64,000 bases of DNA. Origin: Acidovorax radicis. GTDB lineage: Bacteria > Pseudomonadota > Gammaproteobacteria > Burkholderiales > Burkholderiaceae_C. Location: the NCBI RefSeq assembly GCF_020510705.1, contig NZ_CP075184.1, positions 2,604,001 to 2,668,000 of the forward strand, in the 5' to 3' direction. Numbering within the stretch: the stretch's first letter is position 1; the number at the start of each line of letters is the position of its first letter. The notes beneath the pieces were generated by a model. The model was not told where the DNA came from. It was given only the letters and a program-made list of their open reading frames with translations, and searched no databases. Positions 19,902 through 28,389 of the stretch are shown here, piece after piece. The translations under genes were made by a program, and so were the position numbers.

Positions 19902-20370
19902 GCCCAGCCTCCTGCGCTGGCAGTGCCGCCAGCAAATCCATGGATTCATCCACCAGCGCATGCAGTGCCGCTACGCGCTGCACGCCCAATGTGTCGTTCA
20001 GCGCCAATTGCGCGGCCTTCCAGTGGCGCTGAGCCTCGGCGCGCTTGTCGCGGCCGGTGTCGGTGATGTGGGCCAGGCGGCTGCGTGCGTCGGCGCCAGC
20101 CTCCAGCGTCACCCAACCGGCATCCACCAGGGGGCGCAGGTTGCGCGTCAGCGTGGAGGCATCCATCTTCATCTCTGCAGCCAGATCGCCAGGGCGGATG
20201 GGGCCCAGCTTGAGCACATGCGACAGCAGCGAATACTGCGTGGTCTTGAGCCCGCACTTCGCCATTTCGGCGTCGTAGTGGCTGGCCACGCGGCGCATCA
20301 ACTGACGCAGTTTGAAGTTGGTGCAGCCCTGCGGCAGGACAGGGGCCAGTGTGGGTGATTCGGCTTGCAT
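19891..20370 (-). CDS. MarR-family transcriptional regulator
   Basis: A 159-residue winged-helix regulator. The DNA-binding part includes LAAEMKMDASTLTRNLRPL and a wing with GADARSRLAHITDTG. MarR proteins are usually repressors released by phenolic or lipophilic ligands. It is first in the operon marR-MFS-maoC-MATE and divergent from a thioesterase-gloA pair. The 73-base divergent spacer contains two overlapping perfect palindromes that look like its operator. Confidence 0.9.
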   Translation of the reverse strand: MQAESPTLAPVLPQGCTNFKLRQLMRRVASHYDAEMAKCGLKTTQYSLLSHVLKLGPIRPGDLAAEMKMDASTLTRNLRPLVDAGWVTLEAGADARSRLAHITDTGRDKRAEAQRHWKAAQLALNDTLGVQRVAALHALVDESMDLLAALPAQEAGHDE

Positions 20371-20385
20371 GGATTTGATTGTATC

Positions 20386-20405
20386 TGCAATAATTGCATA
20401 TGCAA
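20386..20405. promoter_or_regulatory. overlapping palindromes, probable MarR operator
   Basis: Two perfect palindromes overlap here: TGCAATAATTGCA (20386-20398) and TTGCATATGCAA (20394-20405). They lie between the divergent marR and thioesterase starts. MarR dimers bind sites of this size and symmetry, so control of both directions is likely; this is inferred. Confidence 0.6.
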
Positions 20406-20443
20406 CTCATGCGTTTCAAACCCACCACCAACCCCACCACCCC

Positions 20444-20995
20444 ATGACCCAACACAACCACCTTGAACACTGGCTCGCGCAGGAGCGCGACATCCTTGCA
20501 ACGCTGGATGCGGGCCCCGGCCCGGGTGTGGCTCGGCGTGAGCAGATCGCCCACCTGAACGGCCTGCAGCAAATGCAGGCCATGCTGCGCGGTGAGTTGC
20601 CCTACGCCGCTATTGCCAAGACGCTGGACTTCTTGATCGTGGAAGTGGGCGAAGGCACAGCGATCTTTCAGGGCACTCCCCGCGCCGAGCACCTGAACCC
20701 CATGGGCACCGTGCACGGCGGCTGGTTTGCCACTTTGCTCGACTCCGCCCTGGGTTGCGCCGTGCACACGCGCATGGAGCCCGGGCGCGGCTACACCACG
20801 GCCGAGCTGGGCATCAACCTGGTCAAGGCCATCACGCCCAAAGTACAGCGCGTGCGCGCCGAAGGCCGCGTGATCCACAGCGGGCGCCAGCTGGCTACGG
20901 CCGAGGCGCGCCTGGTGGGGCCGGACGGCACGCTGTATGCCCACGCCACCACCACCTGCCTGGTTTTTGACTTGCCTGCACAATCGAAGGGATGA
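20444..20995 (+). CDS. PaaI-family hot-dog thioesterase
   Basis: A 183-residue acyl-CoA thioesterase-like protein. The hot-dog signature [20 protein letters not shown] is present, and [13 protein letters not shown] follows. PaaI-type enzymes hydrolyse aryl- or acyl-CoA esters. The ATG at 20444 is chosen because the longer frame would run across the marR promoter. Its stop overlaps the gloA start as ATGA, so the two are translationally coupled. Confidence 0.88.
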   Translation: MTQHNHLEHWLAQERDILATLDAGPGPGVARREQIAHLNGLQQMQAMLRGELPYAAIAKTLDFLIVEVGEGTAIFQGTPRAEHLNPMGTVHGGWFATLLDSALGCAVHTRMEPGRGYTTAELGINLVKAITPKVQRVRAEGRVIHSGRQLATAEARLVGPDGTLYAHATTTCLVFDLPAQSKG

Positions 20996-21405
20996 AATTC
21001 CTCCACACGATGCTGCGCGTTGGCAACCTTCAACGCTCGATTGATTTCTATACCCAGGTGCTGGGCATGCAACTGCTGCGCCAGTCCGAGAACCCCGAGT
21101 ACAAATACTCGCTGGCCTTTTTGGGGTTTGAGGGCGGCAACCCCGGCCAGGCCGAGATCGAGCTGACCTACAACTGGGGCACCGAGAGCTACGACATGGG
21201 CACGGCGTACGGCCACATCGCCCTGGGCGTGCCCGACGCGTATGCCGCGTGCGAGAAGATCAAGGCCTCGGGCGGCAACGTGACGCGCGAAGCGGGCCCG
21301 GTCAAAGGCGGCACCACGGTGATCGCGTTTGTGACTGACCCGGATGGCTACAAGATTGAGCTGATCCAGCGCGCCGAAGGGACTGGCGGCGCAGGCCTGC
21401 GTTAA
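20992..21405 (+). CDS. gloA: lactoylglutathione lyase (glyoxalase I)
   Basis: A 137-residue glyoxalase I that isomerises the methylglyoxal-glutathione hemithioacetal to lactoylglutathione. Metal-ligand positions are visible: His5 in KFLHTMLRV, Glu in EIELTYNWG (about 56), His in YGHIALGV (about 74) and Glu in YKIELIQ (about 122). The short length suggests the Ni/Co-type bacterial enzyme. It is coupled to the thioesterase gene by a four-base overlap and followed by direct repeats, a dispersed palindrome and a terminator. Confidence 0.95.
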   Translation: MKFLHTMLRVGNLQRSIDFYTQVLGMQLLRQSENPEYKYSLAFLGFEGGNPGQAEIELTYNWGTESYDMGTAYGHIALGVPDAYAACEKIKASGGNVTREAGPVKGGTTVIAFVTDPDGYKIELIQRAEGTGGAGLR

Positions 21406-21410
21406 CCACC

Positions 21411-21443
21411 ACTATCAAATAACTATCAAATAACTATCAGATT
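21411..21443. repeat. three 11-base direct repeats
   Basis: ACTATCAAATA occurs at 21411-21421 and 21422-21432, and a variant ACTATCAGATT at 21433-21443. The unit resembles the outer flank of the dispersed palindrome that follows directly, so it may have arisen by local duplication of that flank. Confidence 0.85.
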
Positions 21444-21487
21444 TATAGCTGCTAGCGCATGCTGGATAAGCGCTAGAAGCCTATTTG
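21440..21487. repeat. dispersed palindromic repeat, copy 2
   Basis: Arms CTAGCGC (21452-21458) and GCGCTAG (21470-21476) pair around a GC(A)T...AAGC core with one mismatch to the consensus. The flanks TATAGCTG and AAGCCTATTTGAT match the family. It is intergenic, after gloA. Confidence 0.85.
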
Positions 21488-21495
21488 ATCAATAA

Positions 21496-21518
21496 AAAAC
21501 CCGGCAACGCCGGGTTTT
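21496..21518. terminator. bidirectional rho-independent terminator
   Basis: A 10-base stem AAAACCCGGC/GCCGGGTTTT with a three-base loop. It has A and T runs on both sides, so it can end both gloA (plus) and the OmpA-like gene (minus). Confidence 0.85.
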
Positions 21519-21555
21519 CTTGTTGGGTGACCTGCGGGAGGTCGCTGCGCAGGCG

Positions 21556-22089
21556 TTATGCGCCCAGGGCCACTTCCACGCGGCGTGCTTCGGCGTTGCT
21601 GCCGGTGGCCGTGGTTTCTTCAGGCTTCTTGAGTTCGATCTTGTCTTCCGCCACGCCCAGGGCCTTGAGCGCGTCGCGCACGGCGAAGGCGCGTTGCTTG
21701 GCCAGCTCGGCGTTCAGGGCGGCGTCGCCGGTGGCGTCGTGGAAGCCGGAGATCACCGCCGTCTTGCCTTCGGCCACGCCCTTGACCACATCGGCCAGGG
21801 CTTCGTTGGCACCGGCAGCCAGTTCGGCCTTGGCGGTGGCAAAGTAGAACTTCACGACGCCATTTTCGACACGCACGCTGGCCGCATCATCGACAGTCAC
21901 CGGCGCTGCGGTGTCCGCAGCCGTGGCGGCTGGCGCGTTGTTGGCAATGGCTGTGGTGGGCGCCTTCGATGGCCCCGAGCTTCCCAGGCGCTTGACCACA
22001 ACCCCACCCACGACCACGGAAATCACCAGCGCAATCAGCGCAAACAGGAAACCGAGTGCAAAACGTTCTTGGCTGTCGTCGTCAGACAT
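21556..22089 (-). CDS. OmpA-family domain protein with N-terminal membrane anchor
   Basis: A 177-residue protein. One membrane helix (about 11-33) is followed by an Ala/Thr-rich linker and an OmpA-like peptidoglycan-associated domain (VISGFHDATGDAALNAELAKQ, then EARRVEVAL). The ATG at 22087-22089 follows AGGATCTCTC; the longer frame upstream has no domain character. The topology suggests an inner-membrane anchor with the OmpA domain in the periplasm. It stands alone between gloA and chaC. Confidence 0.85.
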   Translation of the reverse strand: MSDDDSQERFALGFLFALIALVISVVVGGVVVKRLGSSGPSKAPTTAIANNAPAATAADTAAPVTVDDAASVRVENGVVKFYFATAKAELAAGANEALADVVKGVAEGKTAVISGFHDATGDAALNAELAKQRAFAVRDALKALGVAEDKIELKKPEETTATGSNAEARRVEVALGA

Positions 22090-22182
22090 GAGAGATCCTC
22101 GTAAAAATGGTGGCACCCGGGATAACACCGCAAGTTGCGGCCCGGCCTGTTGAAACAAAGCCTTGGATTGTAGAGTCAAGCC

Positions 22183-22776
22183 ATGATGAATCTGCCCGCC
22201 CCCCTTCGAGACCCAGCCACCATGCTGGAACGTGCCCTGGACGAATGGGGCGGCCACGACGACTTGTGGGTGTTTGGTTATGGGTCGCTCATTTGGCGGC
22301 CCGATTTTGACTTTGCCGAACGCCGCGCGGCCAGGGTCCACGGCTGGCACAGGGCGCTAAAGATGTGGAGCCGTGTGAACCGCGGCACCCCCGAATGCCC
22401 GGGGCTGGTGTTCGGCATGTTGTCGGGTGGCAGTTGCCGGGGCATGGTGTTTCGGGTAGGCAAGGCACACGCCCGTCAGGTCATGATCAACCTGTGGCAG
22501 CGCGAAATGGTCACTGGCGTTTACGACCCGCGCTGGCTTACCTGCCACACGCCTGACGGGCCCGTGCGTGCGCTGGCCTTTACGTTGTCACGCAAGAGCC
22601 CCAACCACACAGGGGAGCTGCCCGATCAGGAGGTTTGCCGCATTTTTGAGCAGGCCGCCGGGCGTTTTGGCACGACCAGAGACTATGCACAAGCCACCTA
22701 CGAAGAGCTGCAAAGGCACGGCATCAACGACCGGGCTTTGGGCCGTTTGATCGCATTGGCAAAAAAAGACGCGTAA
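22183..22776 (+). CDS. chaC: ChaC-type gamma-glutamylcyclotransferase
   Basis: A 197-residue protein of the ChaC family, which cleaves glutathione to 5-oxoproline and Cys-Gly. The substrate-binding signature FGYGSLIW is at about 30-37, RVNRGTPECPGLV follows, and the acid base Glu lies near QREMVTGVYDPRW. Length is normal. The nearby gloA and the persulfide genes also use glutathione, but there is no operon link. Confidence 0.9.
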   Translation: MMNLPAPLRDPATMLERALDEWGGHDDLWVFGYGSLIWRPDFDFAERRAARVHGWHRALKMWSRVNRGTPECPGLVFGMLSGGSCRGMVFRVGKAHARQVMINLWQREMVTGVYDPRWLTCHTPDGPVRALAFTLSRKSPNHTGELPDQEVCRIFEQAAGRFGTTRDYAQATYEELQRHGINDRALGRLIALAKKDA

Positions 22777-22880
22777 TTCGCGACCGCCCCCGATACGATG
22801 GCGGTCACCGCTGGCAGGCGTCGTCAACGATGCCCACGCCGCGCGGTGTTCTTCGGCATATGTTCAAAGGAGTGTGGGTC

Positions 22881-23414
22881 ATGAATCCTCGTTTCACCCT
22901 GTCGATTCTGTCGTCGCTGGTGGCTGCTGTCGCCCTGGCAGGCTGCGCGTCGCACCTCGCGGGCAACCGCGCCACAGCCAAACTGGAGCCCACCCGCGGC
23001 AGCACGACCACCGGTACCGTGACCTTTGTCCAGACCGGCGATGGCGTGCAAGTGTCCGGGGAAATCCGCGGCCTCAAGCCCGGTGCCGAGCATGGCTTTC
23101 ATATCCACGAAAAAGGCGATTGCTCCAGCGGCGACGGCATGAGCACGGGCGGCCACTACAACCCGGGCGGGCGGCCCCACGGCCACCATGGCATGGGCGA
23201 GCACCACACAGGCGATCTGCCCAGCCTCATGGCAGACAAGTACGGTGTGGCGGCCTTCAGCTTTGTGTCGCGCACCATCAGCGTGGCGGGCCCGACCACC
23301 GACATCGTCGGCAAAGGCCTGATCGTTCACCGCGACCCCGACGACTACCAGACCCAGCCGACCGGCAACGCCGGGCCGCGCCTGGCTTGTGCGGTGATCA
23401 CGGCGGTAAAGTAA
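22881..23414 (+). CDS. sodC: Cu/Zn superoxide dismutase-family lipoprotein
   Basis: A 177-residue periplasmic superoxide dismutase. The ATG at 22881 follows AAAGGAGTGTGGGTC. The signal peptide ends in ALAGC, a lipobox, so the protein is probably a lipoprotein. Metal ligands are seen in HGFHIHEKG, GGHYNPGG and EHHTGD, and the C-terminal Cys in LACAVI can pair with the Cys of KGDCSSGD. The usual GGGG-R loop is altered (GKGLIVHRDPDD), but the Cu and Zn ligands look complete. Confidence 0.9.
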   Translation: MNPRFTLSILSSLVAAVALAGCASHLAGNRATAKLEPTRGSTTTGTVTFVQTGDGVQVSGEIRGLKPGAEHGFHIHEKGDCSSGDGMSTGGHYNPGGRPHGHHGMGEHHTGDLPSLMADKYGVAAFSFVSRTISVAGPTTDIVGKGLIVHRDPDDYQTQPTGNAGPRLACAVITAVK

Positions 23415-23427
23415 GTTACCGGCCAAG

Positions 23428-23985
23428 TTACCGGCGCGCCGCCAGCCACTGCGCGGCGCGCTCCAGGTCCTGCACGGTGTCCACATCGGTCACCGCACCT
23501 ACGTCGTCCACCTCCACCCGCCGCACCCTGCCCTGCTGGGCTTGCTCGCGCACCACGCTGGCGGCGCCCTGCTCGCCTGTCAGGGCCAGCAAGCCCTGCA
23601 GGCATTGCGCAGCAAAGCCGACCGGGTGACCGCGCTCGCCGTGGTGCACCGGCACCGCCACGGCACAGTCCGCCAGGGCGGCGGCGATGGTGCGCAGGGT
23701 TGCGGGCGACACCAGCGGCAGATCCCCGGGCAGCACCAGCCAGCCGGGGGCATCCGCCGTGGCGCGCACCGCCGCCGCAATCGAATCGCCCATGCCCGGA
23801 TGGCCTGCGTCCTCCAGGTGCCAGGGCAAGCCGCTGGCACGCACGGCCGCCAGCGTGTGCTCCAGCACCGTCGTGTCGCCCAAGGGCGCGCGCAGCTTGT
23901 GCACAGCGCCGCCCGATGCTTTGAAACGCTCGCCACGGCCGGAGGCCAGGACCAAGACAACGGGGGATGAAGGCGAAGTGGGCAT
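23428..23985 (-). CDS. MobA/MocA-like nucleotidyltransferase
   Basis: A 185-residue NTP-transferase domain. The nucleotide-binding start VLVLASGRGERF and WLVLPGDLPLVSPATL, with the metal-binding Asp, are seen, followed by GHPVGFAAQ. This is the MocA group, which adds CMP (or GMP) to molybdopterin. The product cofactor is used by enzymes such as the two-subunit molybdenum hydroxylase at 28.4-31.2 kb, so a link is plausible. The gene stands alone, convergent with sodC. Confidence 0.82.
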   Translation of the reverse strand: MPTSPSSPVVLVLASGRGERFKASGGAVHKLRAPLGDTTVLEHTLAAVRASGLPWHLEDAGHPGMGDSIAAAVRATADAPGWLVLPGDLPLVSPATLRTIAAALADCAVAVPVHHGERGHPVGFAAQCLQGLLALTGEQGAASVVREQAQQGRVRRVEVDDVGAVTDVDTVQDLERAAQWLAARR

Positions 23986-24139
23986 GTGGGGGTGTCAAAA
24001 AGCGGGTGCGGGCCATCCATCGCAAGGCGCGGCCATGTACTGCGATGTCAGCGGTCCCGATTCTAGGCAGCTTGGCCCATTGGCCCCAGCAGCCAAGCGT
24101 AGCTAAGGCGTTCGGCCCGATGAAGCCGTTCCGAACGGC

Positions 24140-25039
24140 TCAGAATGCATTGCTCACCACCGTGAAGTCCGCCTGCTGCGCTGCCAGCGTGCGCGTTGCT
24201 GCCACCAGCGGCCGCAAGTCGTCGCGCCGGCTGTGCAGCGCATAGCCCAGCAGCCCCAGCGGCACCGGGCTGGCCAACTCCTGCAGCGTCCCGCGCGCGC
24301 ACAGCGCCTGCGCCCAACCTTGGGGCAACAGGCCAATGCCCACTCCTTGCGCCAGCAGGCCAACGATGGCGCCCCAGTGGTTGCACGCCAGATGGCGCGC
24401 GGGGCGTGCGCTGGCGTGCCGCAGCCAGTCGTCGATCAGGTGGGTGATGCCAGAGCTTTGGGGCAGCGTTACCAGCGGGTGCTGCTGCAGGGCGTCCGCA
24501 TCCATGCCGACCAGGCCACCTGCGATGAGCGGGCTGGCGCACCAGGTGAAGCGCGCGTGCGCCAGGGGCACGGACGTCAGCGCGCTGCGGCTGGCGGGGC
24601 CAGCGATGACGGCCACATCCAGCTCGCCCTTGTCCAGCCGCTCCGCCAGGGCTCCGCCCACATCCACATGCACCGACACGTCAAGCTGCGGGTGTGCGCT
24701 GGCAATGGCCGACACCCAGCGCGGCAGCCAGGTCAGTGCGGTGAGCTCGCCCACACCCAGGCGGCAGGGGCCGCGCAGCCCGGTGGTGTGGCCCATTTCC
24801 TGTTGCAGCAGGTCGGCCTGCTGCAGCAAGGCGCCAGCCAGGGGCAGCAGTCGCGTGCCCGCCTCGGTCAGCGCCGCGCGGTGCCCTGCCCTGTCGAACA
24901 ATGGCTGGCCCAGCGACGACTCCAGCTCTGCAATGCGCTTGGAGAGAGACGAGACCGACAGGTGCACCCGCTCGGCCGCCATGGCAAAGCTGCTGCAAGT
25001 GGCGGCCCAGTAGAAGGCTTCGAGTTGCTTGAGAGTCAT
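24140..25039 (-). CDS. LysR-family transcriptional regulator
   Basis: A 299-residue LysR regulator with the N-terminal helix-turn-helix (FAMAAERVHLSVSSLSKRIAEL) and a substrate-binding domain. It is divergent from the FMN-dependent hydroxy-acid oxidase gene 145 bases away, which is its likely target. An inverted repeat in the spacer may be its operator. Confidence 0.9.
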   Translation of the reverse strand: MTLKQLEAFYWAATCSSFAMAAERVHLSVSSLSKRIAELESSLGQPLFDRAGHRAALTEAGTRLLPLAGALLQQADLLQQEMGHTTGLRGPCRLGVGELTALTWLPRWVSAIASAHPQLDVSVHVDVGGALAERLDKGELDVAVIAGPASRSALTSVPLAHARFTWCASPLIAGGLVGMDADALQQHPLVTLPQSSGITHLIDDWLRHASARPARHLACNHWGAIVGLLAQGVGIGLLPQGWAQALCARGTLQELASPVPLGLLGYALHSRRDDLRPLVAATRTLAAQQADFTVVSNAF

Positions 25040-25062
25040 GTCCTCAATGTGCTTTCAATTTG

Positions 25063-25079
25063 GCGAACAAATAGTTCGC
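25063..25079. promoter_or_regulatory. inverted repeat, probable LysR operator
   Basis: Perfect 6-base arms GCGAAC and GTTCGC with a 5-base AT spacer lie 24 bases upstream of the lysR start, between the divergent genes. Size and symmetry suit a LysR-type regulator; binding is inferred. Confidence 0.55.
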
Positions 25080-25184
25080 AATAAATTCGCTTTCTTGATT
25101 ATTGCGATTTCAGGACACTGCCACTTAGCCCTCTTGGCAGCCTCCTCTTTGAAAGCCTTGCTCGCCCTTGCCTGGAACCGCGCC

Positions 25185-26429
25185 ATGTCCATTCCCTCCC
25201 CCACACTCCAACCGACTTCCCCCAACGCCTGGGGCGCTTTCAACGGCACGCGCCGCAGTGGCCGCACGGCCCATCTGCTGTCGCTGGACGACTTCGAAGC
25301 CGCCGCACGCCGCGTGCTGCCGCGCCCCATCTTTGGCTACGTGGCTGGGGCGGCGGAGGACAACCTGGCACTGGACGACAACCGCCAGGCGTTCCGTGAA
25401 CTGGCCCTCGTCCCCCGCGTGCTGCGCAACGTGGCCGAACGCGACCAGGGCGTGACCCTGTTTGGCACGCGCTATGCCAGCCCCTTCGGTGTTGCGCCCA
25501 TGGGCATTGCGGCCCTGTCGGCCTACCGGGGCGACATCGTGCTGGCCCGTGCGGCGGCAGCGGCAGGCATCCTGGCCGTGCAAAGCGGCAGTTCACTCGT
25601 CCGGCTGGAGGAAGTGGTGGCTGCCGCCCCAGGTACCTGGTTCCAGGCCTACCTGCCGGGCACGCCCGAGCGCATCGACGCCCTGCTGCAGCGTGCGGCG
25701 GCGGCGGGTGTGCAGACGCTGGTGGTGACGGTGGATATCCCGGTGGCGGGCAACCGCGAGAACAACATTCGCGCGGGATTCTCCACCCCGCTGCGCCCCA
25801 GCCTGCGCCTGGCGTGGGATGGCCTGGTGCGCCCCCGCTGGTTGGCCGGCACACTGCTGCGCACCCTGGCGCGCCACGGCATGCCGCACTTCGAGAATTC
25901 GTTTGCCGAGCGCGGTGCGCCCATCCTCTCGTCGCGCGTGCAGCGCGACTTTGCCGCCCGCGACCATTTCGACTGGAGCCACATCGCCCATATCCGCCGC
26001 CAGTGGCGCGGCCCGCTGGTGATCAAGGGCATCCTCAGCCCACAAGACGCTGCCCTGGCCCGCCAGCACGGGGTGGACGGCATCATCGTCAGCAACCACG
26101 GCGGTCGCCAGCTCGACGGCGCCGTGGCCCCCCTGCGCATGCTGCCCGCCATTGCCGAGCAGGCGGGCAGCGGCATGACCGTGATGCTGGACGGCGGCAT
26201 CCGCCGGGGCACCGATGTGATCAAGGCCCTGGCCCTGGGCGCACGGGCCGTCTGGGTGGGGCGCCCGTTCAACTACGCGGCGGCTGTGGATGGGGAGGCG
26301 GGAGTGGCCGCCGCTATCGGCCTGCTGCGTGCCGAGGTGGATCGGAACCTGGCGATGCTGGGGGTCACGTCATGTGCCGACTTGGGGGCGGAACACCTCA
26401 TGGACCGGCGAGCGCCTTGGTGCATTTAA
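25185..26429 (+). CDS. FMN-dependent alpha-hydroxy-acid oxidase/dehydrogenase
   Basis: A 414-residue TIM-barrel flavoenzyme of the lactate/glycolate/mandelate oxidase family. FMN and active-site segments include APMGIAALSAYRGD, TVDIPVAGNRENN, SNHGGRQLDGA (catalytic His and Arg) and DGGIRRGTDVIKALALGA. The ATG at 25185 (after CCGCGCC) starts close to the domain; upstream frame is promoter. The substrate among 2-hydroxy acids is unknown. The divergent LysR gene probably regulates it. Confidence 0.92.
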   Translation: MSIPSPTLQPTSPNAWGAFNGTRRSGRTAHLLSLDDFEAAARRVLPRPIFGYVAGAAEDNLALDDNRQAFRELALVPRVLRNVAERDQGVTLFGTRYASPFGVAPMGIAALSAYRGDIVLARAAAAAGILAVQSGSSLVRLEEVVAAAPGTWFQAYLPGTPERIDALLQRAAAAGVQTLVVTVDIPVAGNRENNIRAGFSTPLRPSLRLAWDGLVRPRWLAGTLLRTLARHGMPHFENSFAERGAPILSSRVQRDFAARDHFDWSHIAHIRRQWRGPLVIKGILSPQDAALARQHGVDGIIVSNHGGRQLDGAVAPLRMLPAIAEQAGSGMTVMLDGGIRRGTDVIKALALGARAVWVGRPFNYAAAVDGEAGVAAAIGLLRAEVDRNLAMLGVTSCADLGAEHLMDRRAPWCI

Positions 26430-26487
26430 ATCTTAGATCGTGAACACGTTCTTAGACCACCGGGTATCAGCCGACCAGTCTTTGTCC

Positions 26488-26721
26488 TCATGGGAGGCTC
26501 AAGTCCATACCCAGCATGCTGGCAATGCCGAAGGTGAAGAGCAAAACACCGACGAGCGCCAGTATGAAGACGGCGGCCACTTTGCCGCCCGTGCGTAGCA
26601 GCGCGCGCTTGTCCATCCCCTTCTTCCCCTGGTCGTAATGCCACTTGATGGCGAAGTACATGCAGGTACCGAAGATGAGGACCTTGAACGTAATGAAGAC
26701 TACAGGGACCCAATCGATCAT
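26488..26721 (-). CDS. small two-helix membrane protein, unrecognised
   Basis: A 77-residue protein with two hydrophobic helices (about 5-25 and 46-68) and a basic loop between them (HYDQGKKGMDKRALLRTGGK). I do not recognise the family. The ATG at 26719-26721 is preferred; a GTG 30 bases upstream also keeps the frame. It is divergent from a MocR regulator, and such regulators often control the gene facing them. Its start is close to the repeated CCATACA motif in the shared spacer. Confidence 0.65.
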   Translation of the reverse strand: MIDWVPVVFITFKVLIFGTCMYFAIKWHYDQGKKGMDKRALLRTGGKVAAVFILALVGVLLFTFGIASMLGMDLSLP

Positions 26722-26807
26722 TTTGAGAATTTCCAGCCTATGACTTGACACCGTCTATCGTGAGGAGCACTACCCCCCCGACAAGAGAGGCGAAACGTCA
26801 GCGATTG

Positions 26808-26903
26808 CCATACAAGGATGGCGTTGCTCCACGTGCTGATGCATATTACCTAGAAGCAATATCCATACATTGAGACAAAATGTCTGCGTATGAAAACCAT
26901 ACA
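26808..26903. promoter_or_regulatory. three CCATACA direct repeats, possible MocR operator
   Basis: CCATACA occurs at 26808-26814, 26863-26869 and 26897-26903 in the same orientation, the last just inside the start of the mocR-like gene. MocR/PdxR-type regulators usually bind direct repeats of this size. The repeats are seen directly; the function is inferred. Confidence 0.5.
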
Positions 26904-28290
26904 AGCTGACCATTTGCCCGTTTGGTTGCCGCGATTGGCCGTGCATGGGGGGCCACGTTTTTTGCAGATTGCGGATGCCTTGCAGGCGGCGATGGCAGAC
27001 GGATCGCTGGCACCGGGTGACCGTCTACCGCCGCAGCGCCAGTTGGCAGCCCATTTGGACGTTGACCTGACGACGGTCACGCGTGCATACGACGAAGCCA
27101 GACGCCGCCACTTGTTGGAGGGCCGCGGCGCGCGAGGTACTTATGTCGCGGCGCCGCAAGTTGAACTGACCTCGATCCTCGACCTGAGCATGAATACCCC
27201 ACCACCGCCGGATGGTGTGGACTTCAACGACCTGCTGAAACAAGGTTTGTCTCAGGTATTGATGAGGATAGATAGTGCATTGCTGATGACTTACCACTTG
27301 AGCGGGGGAAGCGAATCTGACCGTAAGGCTGGAGCCAAATGGCTCAAGCCGATGTTTGGAACGCTGGATTCGCGGCAGGTGCTTGTCTGTCCGGGCGCGC
27401 AAGCGGCGATCGCCGCATTGATCCTTGCGCTGACGGTGCCTGGCGACGTGATACTGACAGAGCCAACGAGTTATCCCGGCCTGCGTACCGCAGCGACCCA
27501 ATTCGGTCGGCACATCATTGCGGTGGAAGCGGACCAACACGGGATGGTGCCTGAGATGCTTGCGCAAGCCTGCCACCAGCACAAGCCGGGGCTGGTCTAC
27601 CTCAATCCGACATTGCAGAACCCGACCACCATCACCATTCCAGAACACCGGCGCAAAGAGCTTGCCAGCATTGCGAAGCGCTGCCATGTACGCATCGTCG
27701 AGGACGATCCCTACTGGCTGCTTGCCGATGCCCCGCCACCACCCATTGCCACATTTGCCCCGGAACAGGTGGTCTACATCTCAACCCTGTCGAAATGCCT
27801 GACGCCCGGCTTGCGTGTCGCCTTCGTGCTCATCCGTGACCCGCAGGAGCGCGAACGTTTCCTGGTCGCGCTCAGATCATTTGCGCTGATGGTCGCACCT
27901 CTGACGGCCGCACTGTCCACGCAGTGGATCCTCGACGGTTCGGCTGACGCATTGATGGAAGGCGTGCGCAAGGAGGCGCGTCTGCGCCACCGAATGGCCA
28001 GGGGTATTCTGGCGGGGCGGTACAGCGGCGCCGGGGACGGCCTGCATGTATGGATCGAGTTGCCGGGGTATTGGAGTTCCTCGCAGCTTGCGCGTGCCGC
28101 CGACAGCGAGGGCATAGCGGTCACGCCGGCAGAGGCATTCGCTACTGGCACAACGGGCAGAGGATCCGTGAATGCCATTCGCATCTCTTTGGGCAGCATC
28201 AAGGACCGAGGACGCTTACAGGCGGGTCTTCAACGGCTGTCTCACCTGCTTGCGCGGCGGCCCGAGTCGTTCAGCGCTGCTGTGGTTTAG
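26890..28290 (+). CDS. MocR-type regulator (GntR HTH fused to aminotransferase fold)
   Basis: A 466-residue fusion. An N-terminal GntR winged helix (about 20-88, with LPPQRQLAAHLDVDLTTVTR) is joined to a fold-type I aminotransferase domain. The PLP lysine is predicted at residue 302 in STLSKCLTPGLR; YLNPTLQNPTT and EDDPYWLL match the cofactor pocket. MocR proteins use PLP or an amino-acid/PLP adduct as effector. It is divergent from a tiny membrane protein. Its target and ligand are unknown; control of that membrane protein is the simplest idea. Confidence 0.9.
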   Translation: MKTIQADHLPVWLPRLAVHGGPRFLQIADALQAAMADGSLAPGDRLPPQRQLAAHLDVDLTTVTRAYDEARRRHLLEGRGARGTYVAAPQVELTSILDLSMNTPPPPDGVDFNDLLKQGLSQVLMRIDSALLMTYHLSGGSESDRKAGAKWLKPMFGTLDSRQVLVCPGAQAAIAALILALTVPGDVILTEPTSYPGLRTAATQFGRHIIAVEADQHGMVPEMLAQACHQHKPGLVYLNPTLQNPTTITIPEHRRKELASIAKRCHVRIVEDDPYWLLADAPPPPIATFAPEQVVYISTLSKCLTPGLRVAFVLIRDPQERERFLVALRSFALMVAPLTAALSTQWILDGSADALMEGVRKEARLRHRMARGILAGRYSGAGDGLHVWIELPGYWSSSQLARAADSEGIAVTPAEAFATGTTGRGSVNAIRISLGSIKDRGRLQAGLQRLSHLLARRPESFSAAVV

Positions 28291-28389
28291 CTGCCCAGGA
28301 AGACGTTTTGCATCAACATCGCAACGTAGTTGCAGAGCCCACCAGAGCGCTAACCGCCGGGCCACGCTAGGCCCGGCGATCTCACGGCT

